A stretch of DNA of 25,020 nucleotides from contig DASXIW010000287.1 in the NCBI GenBank assembly GCA_036497785.1, forward strand, positions 1 to 25,020, read 5' to 3'. The notes under the pieces are model-generated. The model was not told where the DNA came from. It did no database searches and saw nothing but the letters and a program-made list of their open reading frames with translations. Shown piece after piece: positions 7,197-15,132 of this stretch (positions are counted from its first letter, which is position 1; each line of letters starts with the position of its first letter). The DNA comes from DASXIW01 sp036497785 (lineage in GTDB: Bacteria > Pseudomonadota > Alphaproteobacteria > Acetobacterales > Acetobacteraceae). A program made the position numbers and the translations under genes.

Positions 7197-8168
7197 ATGG
7201 AGTGGAACGACCGCAAGGTCCTGGTGACCGGGGGGGCCGGGTTTCTCGGCTCCAATCTCTGCCATGCGCTGGCCGCCAGGGGCGCGCGGGTGACGGCGCT
7301 GGACGGGTTCCTGTTCGGCGGCGGCGCCAACCCGGCGAATCTGGAAGGTGCCGATGTGGAGCTGGTGCGCGCGGATATACGCGATGTGGATCTGCGCCCG
7401 CTTTGCGAGGGGGCGGATGTGATCTTCAACATGGCCGCCCAGACCAGCCATATGGGCGGCCAGCGCGATCCGCTGGCCGATATCGCGGTGAACGCGGTCG
7501 CCCAGGTGCGGCTGATCCAGGCGGCGCGGGAGGCGGCACCGGATGCGGTGGTGGTGCATGCCAGCACGCGCCAATTCTACGGCCGCGCCCTGCGCCTGCC
7601 GGTGGACGAGACGCACCCGGTCAATCCGCCCGATGCCAACGGTGTCTCCAAATTCGCCGGCGAGCAATACTGGATGATCGAGCACCGCACCGCCGGCCGC
7701 CCCGTGGTGTCGCTGCGCCTGACCAATTCCTACGGCCCCAGGCTGCGCATCCGCGACGCGCGCCAGACCTTCCTGGGCATCTGGATACGCTGCGTGCTGG
7801 AAGGCCGGCCCTTCGAGGTGTGGGGCGGCGCGCAATTGCGCGACATGACCTATGTGGACGATGTCACTAACGCCTTCCTCGCTGCGGCGGCAACGCCGAA
7901 ATGTCATGGGAATATCTACAATATCGGCGGCGCGCCACCGGCCAGCCTGCGCGAGATCGCGGAGATGACGGTGCGTGTCGCCGGCCCCGGCGCGAGCTTC
8001 ACCAGCCGCGAGTTTCCGGCTGACCGGGCGCTGATCGATATCGGCAGCTACCACGCCGACGACCGCGCCTTCCGCGCCGCCACGGGCTGGTCGCCGGAGG
8101 TGGCGCTGGAAGACGGCATCGCCCGCTCGCTCGACTGGTATCGCCCGCGTTTGGCCTCGTATCTGTAG
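7197..8168 (+). CDS. NAD-dependent epimerase/dehydratase (nucleotide-sugar type, atypical SDR)
   Basis: A 323-residue extended SDR acting on nucleotide sugars. The NAD motif GGAGFLG is at residues 12-18, followed by D61 (RADIRD), the NMAAQTSH segment (78-85), STRQFYG (123-129) and the sugar-binding RLTNSYGPR. The position normally held by the catalytic Tyr of YxxxK is Asn (N148-G-V-S-K152), while Lys is kept. I recall the same ANG(I/V)xK pattern in other bacterial epimerase-like proteins, so it is probably a subfamily trait. The DegT-type aminotransferase starts eight bases after its stop, suggesting keto-sugar formation or epimerisation followed by transamination. The exact sugar is unknown. 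Confidence 0.9.
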   Translation: MEWNDRKVLVTGGAGFLGSNLCHALAARGARVTALDGFLFGGGANPANLEGADVELVRADIRDVDLRPLCEGADVIFNMAAQTSHMGGQRDPLADIAVNAVAQVRLIQAAREAAPDAVVVHASTRQFYGRALRLPVDETHPVNPPDANGVSKFAGEQYWMIEHRTAGRPVVSLRLTNSYGPRLRIRDARQTFLGIWIRCVLEGRPFEVWGGAQLRDMTYVDDVTNAFLAAAATPKCHGNIYNIGGAPPASLREIAEMTVRVAGPGASFTSREFPADRALIDIGSYHADDRAFRAATGWSPEVALEDGIARSLDWYRPRLASYL

Positions 8169-8175
8169 GTTTCGC

Positions 8176-9306
8176 ATGAACGCACAAGCCATCACCGTGC
8201 CGCAGGCCAATCCCGGCGCCGGCTATCGCGAGCTGCAACCGGAAATCGACGCCGCGGTGGCCCGCGCGCTCGCGTCCGGCTGGTACATACTCGGCGAGGA
8301 AGGCCGGGCCTTCGAGGCGGAATACGCGGCGTGGCTGGGCACCACCCATGCCGTGGGCTGCGGCAACGGCACCGATGCCCTGGCGCTCGCGCTGCGCGGC
8401 CTGGGCATCGGCCCGGGCCGCGCCGTGGCGACGGTCTCGCACACGGCGGTCGCCACCGTGGCGGCGATCGAAATGGTTGGGGCGGTGCCGGTGTTGATCG
8501 ACATCACCCCCGATTTCTACACGATGGACCCGGCCGAGCTGGCATCGGTCCTCGATCGCCCGCCGCCCGGCCTGCCGCCGATCCGCGCGGTGATACCCGT
8601 GCATCTCTATGGCCAGGCGGCCGATCTCGGCCCGATCATTGCCGCCTGCGCGCGGCACGCCATTCCCGTCATCGAGGATTGCAGCCAGGCGCATGGTGCG
8701 ATGCTGGGCGGCCGGAGGCTCGGCACATTGACCGAGATTTCCACCTTCAGCCTTTACCCGACCAAAAACCTCGGCGCATTGGGCGATGGCGGTGTGCTGG
8801 CGACCAATAATGCCGAACTGGCCGCCCGGATCGCCGCCCTGCGGCAATATGGCTGGCGCACGCATTATGTCTCCGAGGATGTCGGCGTGAACTCACGGCT
8901 GGATGAGATCCAGGCGGCGGTGCTGCGGGTGAAGCTCAGGCATCTCGACGCGCAAAACGCCCGTCGCCAGCAGATCGCCGCCTCCTATGACGCGGCGCTG
9001 GCCGGAACCTCGCTGCATCCCCCGGCGCGCCGCGCGGACGGGATGCATGTGTTCCACCAATACGTGCTGCGCGTGCCGGACCGCGCCGCCGTGCAGGCCC
9101 GTCTGCGCGCGGCTGGCATCGGCACCGGCGTGCATTACCCCGTGCCGGTGCATCTTCAGCCCGCCTATCGCGGCCGCATCGCCCTCGGCCCCGCCGGTTG
9201 CGCGGCTAGCGAGCGCGCCAGCGCCGAGGTGCTCAGCCTGCCAATGTATCCCCAGCTTGCCGAGGCGCAGGTGGAACAGGTCTGCGCGGCGCTTCGCCTT
9301 CTGTAA
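8176..9306 (+). CDS. DegT/DnrJ/EryC1/StrS family sugar aminotransferase
   Basis: A 376-residue PLP-dependent aminotransferase of fold type I that typically converts a nucleotide keto-sugar into an amino sugar. The PLP phosphate loop is GCGNGTDALALAL (61-73), with D168 in IEDCSQAHGA. The Schiff-base lysine is K197 in FSLYPTKNLGALGDGG, followed by the family's N-x-RLDEIQAAVL segment. Length and motif order are normal. It directly follows the epimerase (8-base gap) in a RidA-epimerase-aminotransferase run, which suggests synthesis of an amino-deoxy sugar for a surface glycan, glycoprotein or natural product. No glycosyltransferase is in the window, so the destination is unknown. Confidence 0.93.
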   Translation: MNAQAITVPQANPGAGYRELQPEIDAAVARALASGWYILGEEGRAFEAEYAAWLGTTHAVGCGNGTDALALALRGLGIGPGRAVATVSHTAVATVAAIEMVGAVPVLIDITPDFYTMDPAELASVLDRPPPGLPPIRAVIPVHLYGQAADLGPIIAACARHAIPVIEDCSQAHGAMLGGRRLGTLTEISTFSLYPTKNLGALGDGGVLATNNAELAARIAALRQYGWRTHYVSEDVGVNSRLDEIQAAVLRVKLRHLDAQNARRQQIAASYDAALAGTSLHPPARRADGMHVFHQYVLRVPDRAAVQARLRAAGIGTGVHYPVPVHLQPAYRGRIALGPAGCAASERASAEVLSLPMYPQLAEAQVEQVCAALRLL

Positions 9307-9386
9307 GCCGCCGGTCGGGCTTGGAATTGCCGGGCCGGATGGCTATCACCCCTGCCCGACCCTTTCCCTGCCGAAGGCTTCCCGCC

Positions 9387-9647
9387 ATGTCCGACACCCC
9401 ACCCGACCGGCTCTCCAGCAACCCCAAAAGCCCGCACTACGACGAAGCCATGCTGCGGCGCGGCGTCGGCGTGCGGTTCAAGGGCGTGGAGAAGACCAAT
9501 GTGGACGAGTACTGCGTCAGCGAGGGCTGGGTGCGGCTGACCGTGGGCAACACGGTGGACCGCAAGGGCAACCCGCTGACGATGAAGGCGCAAGGCGTGG
9601 TCGAGCCATATTTTCGCGACATCGCCGCCGACCCCAAACCGGAATAA
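9387..9647 (+). CDS. DUF3297 family protein
   Basis: A small soluble protein of 86 residues matching DUF3297: DTPPDRLSSNPKSPHYDE at the N-terminus, then a GVGVRFKG turn, and VRLTVGNTVDRKGNPLTMK with VEPYF near the end. Function is unknown; homologues are sometimes mislabelled glutathione peroxidase. ATG 9387 is chosen because the in-frame upstream part from 9321 is atypical and the family starts near MSDTP. It is 80 bases downstream of the aminotransferase stop, so it may be a separate unit. It converges on the DUF2000 gene with only seven bases between stops, and no clear terminator separates them. Confidence 0.85.
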   Translation: MSDTPPDRLSSNPKSPHYDEAMLRRGVGVRFKGVEKTNVDEYCVSEGWVRLTVGNTVDRKGNPLTMKAQGVVEPYFRDIAADPKPE

Positions 9648-9654
9648 ACCCCGG

Positions 9655-10065
9655 TCAGGAATGGAGCGACAGGTCCTTGGTGGCCTTGTCGACATCCTTC
9701 CGGGGGCCGCGTAGCGCCAGCCCGACCAGATCCGGCGTATCGGCCGGTTGAAGTTGAAACACCGCGCGATTGGCCGCGTCGTGCCCGGTGGCGAACATGG
9801 CCCGGACATAGACGGTGCGGGTCAGCCCGCGTGCGATGCCGGCCTGATAGGCGCGCAATAATCCTTCTGGGCCGGCGGCGAAAACCAGCATCGGTTGGCC
9901 CAGCAGCCTGGCATGCGCGCGGCCGGCCGCATCGACATAGGGCTCGCCCATCGCCTCCGGCGCCGCACCGGCAACCCCGGTGGCGAGGAACGCCGTAACG
10001 TTCAGCTTCTGCCAGACGGGGAGGTCTTCCAGTACGAGAATCGCCACCTTCATGTCGAACACCAT
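9655..10065 (-). CDS. DUF2000 family protein
   Basis: A 136-residue cytosolic protein matching DUF2000, a family whose fold is related to peptidyl-tRNA hydrolase 2 and whose function is unknown. The visible hallmarks are a short first strand (MKVAILVLEDLP), the helix start QKLNVTAFLATGVAG, a G-x-x-Y-x-D-x-x-G segment (GEPYVDAAGRAHARL), a central PMLVFAAG strand, and RTVYVRAMFATGHDAAN. A purine-rich GGAAGA precedes the start. It lies 45 bases downstream of the broken AraC-family gene on the same strand, so the AraC protein may once have controlled it. Confidence 0.82.
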   Translation of the reverse strand: MVFDMKVAILVLEDLPVWQKLNVTAFLATGVAGAAPEAMGEPYVDAAGRAHARLLGQPMLVFAAGPEGLLRAYQAGIARGLTRTVYVRAMFATGHDAANRAVFQLQPADTPDLVGLALRGPRKDVDKATKDLSLHS

Positions 10066-10110
10066 GCCATGTCTTCCTGCGTGCTTGTCGGGAGGCGACT
10101 ATCAGCCCGG

Positions 10111-10946
10111 TCAGGCCGCCTTGTCTGGAACGCCCGTGCAGCAGGCGCGATAGGCGGCGGGGGTCAGGCCATAGGCGCGGCGGAACCAGCGGCCGAAAAG
10201 GCTTTGATCCGCGAAGCCGCAGGCGGCGGCGATGGCGGCCGGGCGTTCGCCGGCACGCAGCAGCCGGCGCGCGCGCAACAGACGGATTTGCAGAAGATAG
10301 GCATGGGGCGACGTGCCGTAGGCGGCGCGAAAGGCGCGGGCAAGCTGGAAGCGGTTGGCGGCGCCGGCATATGCCGCGAGCGCGTCCGCGCCGATATCGG
10401 CAGCCATGCCGGCATGCAGCATGTCACGCGCGCGGGCGGCCGCGCGCGGATCCCGACCAGTCACCGGCGCCTCGGCCCTGCCGTGAAAAGCGGCCTCCCT
10501 TGTAGGCAGCACGCGCAGAACGGCGTCCAGCGCCGCATCGCGGTGCAGACGGCCGTCCTGGCCGCGCAGCACGGCGCAGGCGGTGCGGACGGCATAATGC
10601 AGCTTCTTATCGTCGCACAAAGTGGCGGGGAAGCCCGGGCTATGGCCCGGCAGCGCCGCCAGGGCGGAGTCCAGCCAGGCAAGCGCCAGATGTAGGCGAA
10701 GCCTTCGGTCGTGCCGGCCTGGCCGTCATGCGCCTCGCCCAGTTCGATCAGGATGACGCGGCCGGGCGTGCTGCGCCATCGCCTGCCCCGGCAGCAGAAA
10801 TCCTGCACGCCGGCCTCGGTGATGCCGACCAGCCAATCCTCGTGGCGGTGCAGGTCGTAGGCATGGCCGGCGAAGCGGGCATGGATCGCCTCCACGCCCG
10901 TCGCACCGTCATGCACCAGCTGGATCTGCCTCCCGCCTGCCGTCAT
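10111..10946 (-). pseudogene. AraC-family transcriptional regulator, frameshifted
   Basis: Two overlapping leftward frames together make one AraC regulator of about 278 residues. The 5' frame (from ATG 10946) has the cupin sensor domain: ARFAGHAYDLHRHEDWLVGI, then PGRVILIELGEAHDG up to GFAYIW. The 3' frame (stop at 10111) has the double HTH: LAAYAGAANRFQLARAFRAAYG, and AAIAAACGFADQSLFGRWFRRAYGLTPAAYR. The sensible reading changes frame at about 10680-10695, right after GFAYI, where the second frame continues ALAWLDSALAALPGH. A one-base loss (or two-base gain) explains it. It could be a true pseudogene or a sequencing error. The flanking DUF2000 gene is the likely former partner. Confidence 0.8.
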
Positions 10947-10988
10947 GCCACCGCGGGATGCCGGCCGCCGCAGCTTCCGGCAATGGCG

Positions 10989-12131
10989 TCATGACAGACG
11001 GCGCCACTCCGTCGCGTCCATATAGGCGATCCGCCCCTGGGCGATGGTCGCTACCAGGCGCGGCGCGGCGCCCGTGGCATCGATCAGGGCCAGATCCGCG
11101 CGCTTGCCCGGCGCGATCTGCCCGCGATCGGCCAGATGGCCGGCGGCGGCGGGATTGGCGGAGATGAGGTCCCAGGCCTGCGACAGGCTCAGCACGCCGC
11201 GACCGGCGAGCACGAAGGCCGCGCGCATCAGGCAGGGATAGTAGTAGTCGCTGGTCAGCACCGAGCAGATGCCGGCCTCGGCCAGCGTTGCCGCCGACGC
11301 CCAGCCAAGATGCGACCCGCCGCGCACCACGTTGGGGCTGCCCATCGCCACCGCATCGCCGGCACCCCGCGCGGCGCGGCCGACCTCCTCCTCCATCGGG
11401 AATTCGCAGATCCGCGCACCCATTCCGCGGAAACTGTCACGCGTGGCCACGGTATCGTCGTCATGGCTGGCCATCGGCACACCGGCCGCGCGCGCCGCGG
11501 CGGCGATGCGCTCCAGCGCGGCGGGGATCAGCGACTCGCGATCTGCGATGCGTTTCGCGAGGGCGCGAAAATCGGCCAGCGAGAGCGGGCCGCGATCGCT
11601 GTATTTCGATGCTTTGGCGTCGTTGTCCAACCGCTCCACGATTGCCGGCGTGTGGTCGTTGAAGGCCAGAAGATGCACGCGCCCGGCGGCGATATCGGCG
11701 ATGGCGGTGTCCAGCGCATCGAGATTGTATGCCTCCCAGCGCATATGCACGCGCATGTCGCAGGTCCAACTATGCGCGCCCAGCGTGTCCAGCAGCTCGC
11801 GCCAGGTCTCGACGCTGCGCAGGCCGGGCTCCCAGGACAGGGTCACGCCGTGGAAAGCGGTGGTGATGCCGTTGGCGAGAAGCTGGCGCTCGGTCTCCGC
11901 GAGCGCGAAATCGACGGGGAAATCGACGCCCGGACGTGGCTGGAGCTGACGCTCGAACGCATCGCCATGCAGGTCGATGATGCCGGGCAGCACCAGCAGG
12001 CCGGTGGCGTCGATCGGCTTTGCGTCGGCGGCGTTGCCGTCGGCGATGCGGCCATCGGCCAGCACGAGATCGGCGTCGTTCAGCGCGCCGCCGGCCAGCA
12101 TCTGGCCGCCAGTGATATGAATGGGTCGCAT
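10989..12131 (-). CDS. Second PhnM-like amidohydrolase paralogue
   Basis: A 380-residue amidohydrolase of the PhnM family. PhnM hydrolyses alpha-D-ribose 1-methylphosphonate 5-triphosphate to the 5-monophosphate and pyrophosphate. Family features are PGIIDLHGDAFERQLQPRPG (metal-site segment after the N-terminal beta domain), ASHDDDT, the stretch GSPNVVRGGSH, SDYYYPCL and the C-terminal IAPGKRADLALID. Compared with the operon PhnM it differs at key segments: HGDAFE for HTDNLE, FNDHTPA for LMDHSPG, and YYYPCL for YVPASL. It may therefore have a shifted substrate. Its start is nine bases after the phnF stop and its SD (AGGA) overlaps that stop, so it is translationally coupled to phnF. Confidence 0.9.
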   Translation of the reverse strand: MRPIHITGGQMLAGGALNDADLVLADGRIADGNAADAKPIDATGLLVLPGIIDLHGDAFERQLQPRPGVDFPVDFALAETERQLLANGITTAFHGVTLSWEPGLRSVETWRELLDTLGAHSWTCDMRVHMRWEAYNLDALDTAIADIAAGRVHLLAFNDHTPAIVERLDNDAKASKYSDRGPLSLADFRALAKRIADRESLIPAALERIAAAARAAGVPMASHDDDTVATRDSFRGMGARICEFPMEEEVGRAARGAGDAVAMGSPNVVRGGSHLGWASAATLAEAGICSVLTSDYYYPCLMRAAFVLAGRGVLSLSQAWDLISANPAAAGHLADRGQIAPGKRADLALIDATGAAPRLVATIAQGRIAYMDATEWRRLS

Positions 12132-12140
12132 GGGGAAGTC

Positions 12141-12905
12141 CTATGGCTCGAATACGATCTGGACGCGGGGGGTGGGATAGCGGGTGATGCCGAACTCGAT
12201 CACCGAGCCGTTCTGGTCAACATTGACGTTCTCGGTGACGAGCAGCGGGCGATTGCGCGGGGTGGATAGCAGCTCCGCCTCGGCTGGCGTGGGCAGCCGG
12301 GCGGAAACACGCGTCACCAGGCGGCGATAGTCGGAAATGCCGGCACCGGATAGCGCCTCGGTTATGGTCACGGCCTCCTCCAATGCAGCGAGCAGGCCCG
12401 GGAAGCGGGCAGCGGGGAAGTGGTGGCTGCCCAGGCTGACCGGGCGTCCATCGGCAAGGCCCAGCCGGTCCATGCGGATGACCCTTGTGCTGGTGCGTAT
12501 GCCAAGCCCGGCTGCGATGGCCGAATCCGCGGGGATCTCACGCAGATCCAGCATCCGGCCGGAGGGTTCCTTGTTGTGCCGGCGGATCCACTCGGAAAAC
12601 CGGGTCCGTGCCGCAACCGCGTAGTCCAGCACATCCTCGGCCACGAAACTGCCGCGCCCCTGTTCCACGCGCACCAGACCGTTGCGCGAAAGTTCCTCCA
12701 GCGCGCGGCGGATTGTGTGGCGGTTGACGCTGAATCGCACGGCAAGCTGGGCTTCGGTCGCCAGCCGGCCGCCCGGCGGATGGAGGCCGTCGGCGATTTC
12801 CTTCTCAATCACGCGCACAATCTGCCGCCATAGCGCAACACCCGGCTCTCGCATGGCGAGGCCTGAAGCGTCTTGCGCGGGGTCTGTCATGGCAAATTCA
12901 TCCAT
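12141..12905 (-). CDS. phnF: GntR/HutC-family regulator of phosphonate metabolism, PhnF
   Basis: A 254-residue repressor. The N-terminal winged helix-turn-helix of the GntR family (about residues 23-90) includes ATEAQLAVRFSVNRHTIRRALEEL and the wing GRGSFV. The C-terminal UTRA effector domain (about 105-250) has the features RVIRMDRLGLADGRPVSLGSHHF and a late LLVTENVNVDQ-x-G strand. It is divergent from phnG with a 90-base intergenic region that holds a GTCTAGAC palindrome matching the HutC-type operator pattern GT-N-TA-N-AC. It therefore probably represses both its own unit and phnGHIJKLM. Starts at ATG 12905 or ATG 12890 are both possible, since no strong SD decides. Confidence 0.92.
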   Translation of the reverse strand: MDEFAMTDPAQDASGLAMREPGVALWRQIVRVIEKEIADGLHPPGGRLATEAQLAVRFSVNRHTIRRALEELSRNGLVRVEQGRGSFVAEDVLDYAVAARTRFSEWIRRHNKEPSGRMLDLREIPADSAIAAGLGIRTSTRVIRMDRLGLADGRPVSLGSHHFPAARFPGLLAALEEAVTITEALSGAGISDYRRLVTRVSARLPTPAEAELLSTPRNRPLLVTENVNVDQNGSVIEFGITRYPTPRVQIVFEP

Positions 12906-12932
12906 AGGGACATCCGTCTCGTGCGAGTTGGG

Positions 12933-12961
12933 TTGACGTTACTTGGTCCGGGCGCTACCTG
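12933..12961 (+). promoter_or_regulatory. Candidate promoter of the phn operon
   Basis: TTGACG (12933-12938) is a good -35 hexamer. Seventeen bases later TACCTG (12956-12961) is a weak -10. The expected transcription start would fall inside the operator palindrome at 12961-12976, a typical arrangement for repression. The weak -10 lowers confidence. Confidence 0.45.
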
Positions 12962-12976
12962 TCTAGACATCTAGAC
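12961..12976. promoter_or_regulatory. PhnF operator candidate
   Basis: GTCTAGA-CA-TCTAGAC is a perfect palindrome with 7-bp arms. It contains GTCTAGAC (12961-12968), which fits the HutC-subfamily GntR consensus GT-N-TA-N-AC exactly, and an overlapping near copy ATCTAGAC (12969-12976). It sits 18 bases before the phnG start and 55 bases from the phnF start, so one site could control both directions. Confidence 0.75.
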
Positions 12977-12994
12977 GAATAACGGATCATCGAA

Positions 12995-13453
12995 ATGACG
13001 ACGGCGCTCCCCCCCGAAACCACGGCGCGCAAGCGCTGGATGTCCGTGCTGGCCCGCGCCAGCACCGACGCCATCGATCGCTGCCTGCGCAACGCGCCTG
13101 CCTTGCCGGACCATGTCACGCTGCGCGGTCCGGAGGTCGGGCTGGTCATGCTGCGGGGGCGGGCCGGCGGCGGTGGCGCGCAGTTCAATCTGGGTGAGAT
13201 GACCGTCACACGCTGCACCGTTCGGGCCGGTGGCCAGGTGGGGCATGCGTACATCGCCGGGCGGGATGCCGGGCGCGCCGAACTGGCCGCACGGATCGAC
13301 GCCGCCTTGCAGGACCCCGCGCTGCACGGCGCGCTGCACGAACAGGTGATCGAACCCCTGGCCCAGGCGCAGGACGCGCAGCGGCAGGCAACCGCCCGCC
13401 AGGCCGCCGCCACCCGCGTGCAGTTCTTCACCATGGCCACGATGAGATCCTGA
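12995..13453 (+). CDS. phnG: C-P lyase system component PhnG
   Basis: A 152-residue component of the C-P lyase core complex (PhnG2H2I2J2). With PhnI, PhnH and PhnL it takes part in displacing adenine from ATP by a phosphonate to form the ribosyl 1-phosphonate 5-triphosphate. Family marks are the N-terminal RKRWMSVLARAS, then FNLGEMTVTRCTVR and the GHAYIAGRDAGRAELAARIDA block. Length is normal. It is the first gene of the rightward operon, just after the operator. Only a weak SD-like GGAT precedes ATG 12995. Its stop overlaps the phnH start by one base (TGATG). Confidence 0.95.
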   Translation: MTTALPPETTARKRWMSVLARASTDAIDRCLRNAPALPDHVTLRGPEVGLVMLRGRAGGGGAQFNLGEMTVTRCTVRAGGQVGHAYIAGRDAGRAELAARIDAALQDPALHGALHEQVIEPLAQAQDAQRQATARQAAATRVQFFTMATMRS

Positions 13454-14028
13454 TGAGCATCGACCTTCCCGGCTTCGCCGACCCCGTCAGCGGATCGCAA
13501 TCCTGTTTCCGCGCCACGCTCGAAGCCATGTCCCGCCCCGGCAGCCTGCACCAGGCGGGCGCCGGGCTGACGCCCCCCGCCCCGCTCGACCCCGCCACGG
13601 CGGGCGTGCTGCTGACGCTGGTGGATACCGATACCAGGCTGTGGCTGGCGCCGGATTGCGCCGCGGCCGCCGAATGGATCGCCTTTCATTGCGGGGCCGC
13701 CGCTCATCCCGCCATCGGCGAGGCCGATTTCGTGCTGGCGACCGCGCTGCCCGATCTCGCCACGCTGAACGCCGGCACCGATAGCGGCCCCGAGGAATCC
13801 GCAACCGTGGTTCTCCAGGTTCGCGGTTTCGGCGCCGGTCAGGCGCTGCGTCTGGCCGGTCCGGGGCTGCGCGAGCCCACGACCTTGTCGGCGGACGGGC
13901 TGCCCGAAGGTTTCGCCGCCGCCTGGGCCGCCAATCACGCGCTGTTCCCGCGCGGTGTGGACATCATCCTGTGCGCGGGCACGACCATCGCAGCATTGCC
14001 CCGCAGCCTGCAGATCACGGAGGCCTGA
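13453..14028 (+). CDS. phnH: C-P lyase system component PhnH
   Basis: A 191-residue core-complex subunit with a PLP-transferase-like fold but without PLP function. The N-terminal segment PGFADPVSGSQSCFRATLEAMSRPG is diagnostic, and the C-terminal PRGVDIILCAGTTIAALPRS is typical of the family. Its ATG shares the A of the phnG stop codon, and the phnI ATG follows its stop by three bases, so translation is coupled through phnG-H-I. No anomalies are seen. Confidence 0.95.
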   Translation: MSIDLPGFADPVSGSQSCFRATLEAMSRPGSLHQAGAGLTPPAPLDPATAGVLLTLVDTDTRLWLAPDCAAAAEWIAFHCGAAAHPAIGEADFVLATALPDLATLNAGTDSGPEESATVVLQVRGFGAGQALRLAGPGLREPTTLSADGLPEGFAAAWAANHALFPRGVDIILCAGTTIAALPRSLQITEA

Positions 14029-14031
14029 CCC

Positions 14032-15132
14032 ATGGCATATGTAGCCGTTAAGGGTGGCGAGCAGGCGATCGACAACGCCCATGCCTGGCTCGCCGAAGAC
14101 CGGCGCGGGAACAAGGATGTTCCCGAAATCGGCATCGACCAGATTGCCAAACAGCTCGGCCGCTCCGTCGACCGGGTGATGTCCGAAGGATCGCTCTATG
14201 ATCGCGATCTCGCGGCGCTGGCGATCAAGCAGGCGCAGGGCGACCTGATCGAGGCGGCGTTTTTGTTGCGGGCCTATCGCACCACCCTGCCCCGGTTCTG
14301 CTATGCCGAGGCGCTGGAAACCGGGGCGATGCAGATCCGCCGGCGGGTTTCCGCCGTGTTCAAGGATCTGCCGGGCGGCCAGGTGCTTGGCCCGACCTAT
14401 GACTACACCCATCGCCTGCTGGACTTCACCCTCGCTGCCGGCAGCGCGCCGGAAGCCGCGCGCGAGGCGGAGGCGGACACGATGCGCATGCCGCGGGTGA
14501 ACGACATTCTCGGTCATGAGGGGCTGATCGAGGGCGATGGTTCGCCGGAGGGCACGCCGGGCGATCTGACCCGCGAGCCGCTGGCGTTTCCCGCGGCGCG
14601 CGATGTGCGGTTGCAGGCGCTGGCACGGGGCGACGAGGGCTTCCTGCTCGCGCTCGGCTATTCCACCCAGCGCGGCTGGGGCGGATCGCATCCCTTCGTG
14701 GGCGAGATCCGGCTGGGCGAACTGGGCGTGGAAATCACCCCGCCCGAACTGGGCTTCACCATCGATATCGGCGACGTGACGCTGACGGAATGCCAGATGG
14801 TCAACCAGTTCCAGGGTTCGAAGACCGTCCCGCCGCAATTTACCCGCGGCTATGGCCTCACTTTCGGCCATGGCGAGCGCAAGGCGATGGGAATGGCGCT
14901 GGTCGATCGCGCCATGCGCGCTGAGGAGCTGGGCGAGAACGCCACCTCGCCGGCGCAGAATATCGAATTCGTGCTGTACCACAGCGACAATATAGAAGGC
15001 ACCGGGTTCGTGGAGCATCTGAAACTGCCGCATTACGTCGATTTTCAGAGCGAACTCGAGACGATTCGCCGCATGCGCGCCGACGCGCTGAAGCAAGTCG
15101 CTGCGGGCGAGATGAAAGAAGCCGTGGAATGA
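14032..15132 (+). CDS. phnI: C-P lyase system component PhnI (nucleosidase subunit)
   Basis: A 366-residue core subunit. PhnI has nucleosidase activity and, with PhnG, H and L, is needed to attach the phosphonate to the ribose C1 of ATP. Hallmarks are MAYVAVKGGEQAIDNAHAWL at the start, DQIAKQLGRSVDRVMSEGSLYD, ALAIKQAQGDLIEAAFLLRAYRTTLPR (split over about residues 63-90), and the later LGYSTQRGWGGSHPFVGEIR. The length agrees with family members. It overlaps phnJ by four bases (ATGA). Confidence 0.96.
   Translation: MAYVAVKGGEQAIDNAHAWLAEDRRGNKDVPEIGIDQIAKQLGRSVDRVMSEGSLYDRDLAALAIKQAQGDLIEAAFLLRAYRTTLPRFCYAEALETGAMQIRRRVSAVFKDLPGGQVLGPTYDYTHRLLDFTLAAGSAPEAAREAEADTMRMPRVNDILGHEGLIEGDGSPEGTPGDLTREPLAFPAARDVRLQALARGDEGFLLALGYSTQRGWGGSHPFVGEIRLGELGVEITPPELGFTIDIGDVTLTECQMVNQFQGSKTVPPQFTRGYGLTFGHGERKAMGMALVDRAMRAEELGENATSPAQNIEFVLYHSDNIEGTGFVEHLKLPHYVDFQSELETIRRMRADALKQVAAGEMKEAVE

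Noticed and set aside
9638..9655. ACCGG / CCGGT hairpin between DUF3297 and DUF2000 genes as a bidirectional terminator
   Set aside because: Only five base pairs with an eight-base loop and no T tract on either side.
12955..15096. 713-residue leftward open frame across phnG, phnH and phnI
   Set aside because: The opposite strand encodes three well-recognised Phn proteins with coupled starts; this frame has no recognisable domain.
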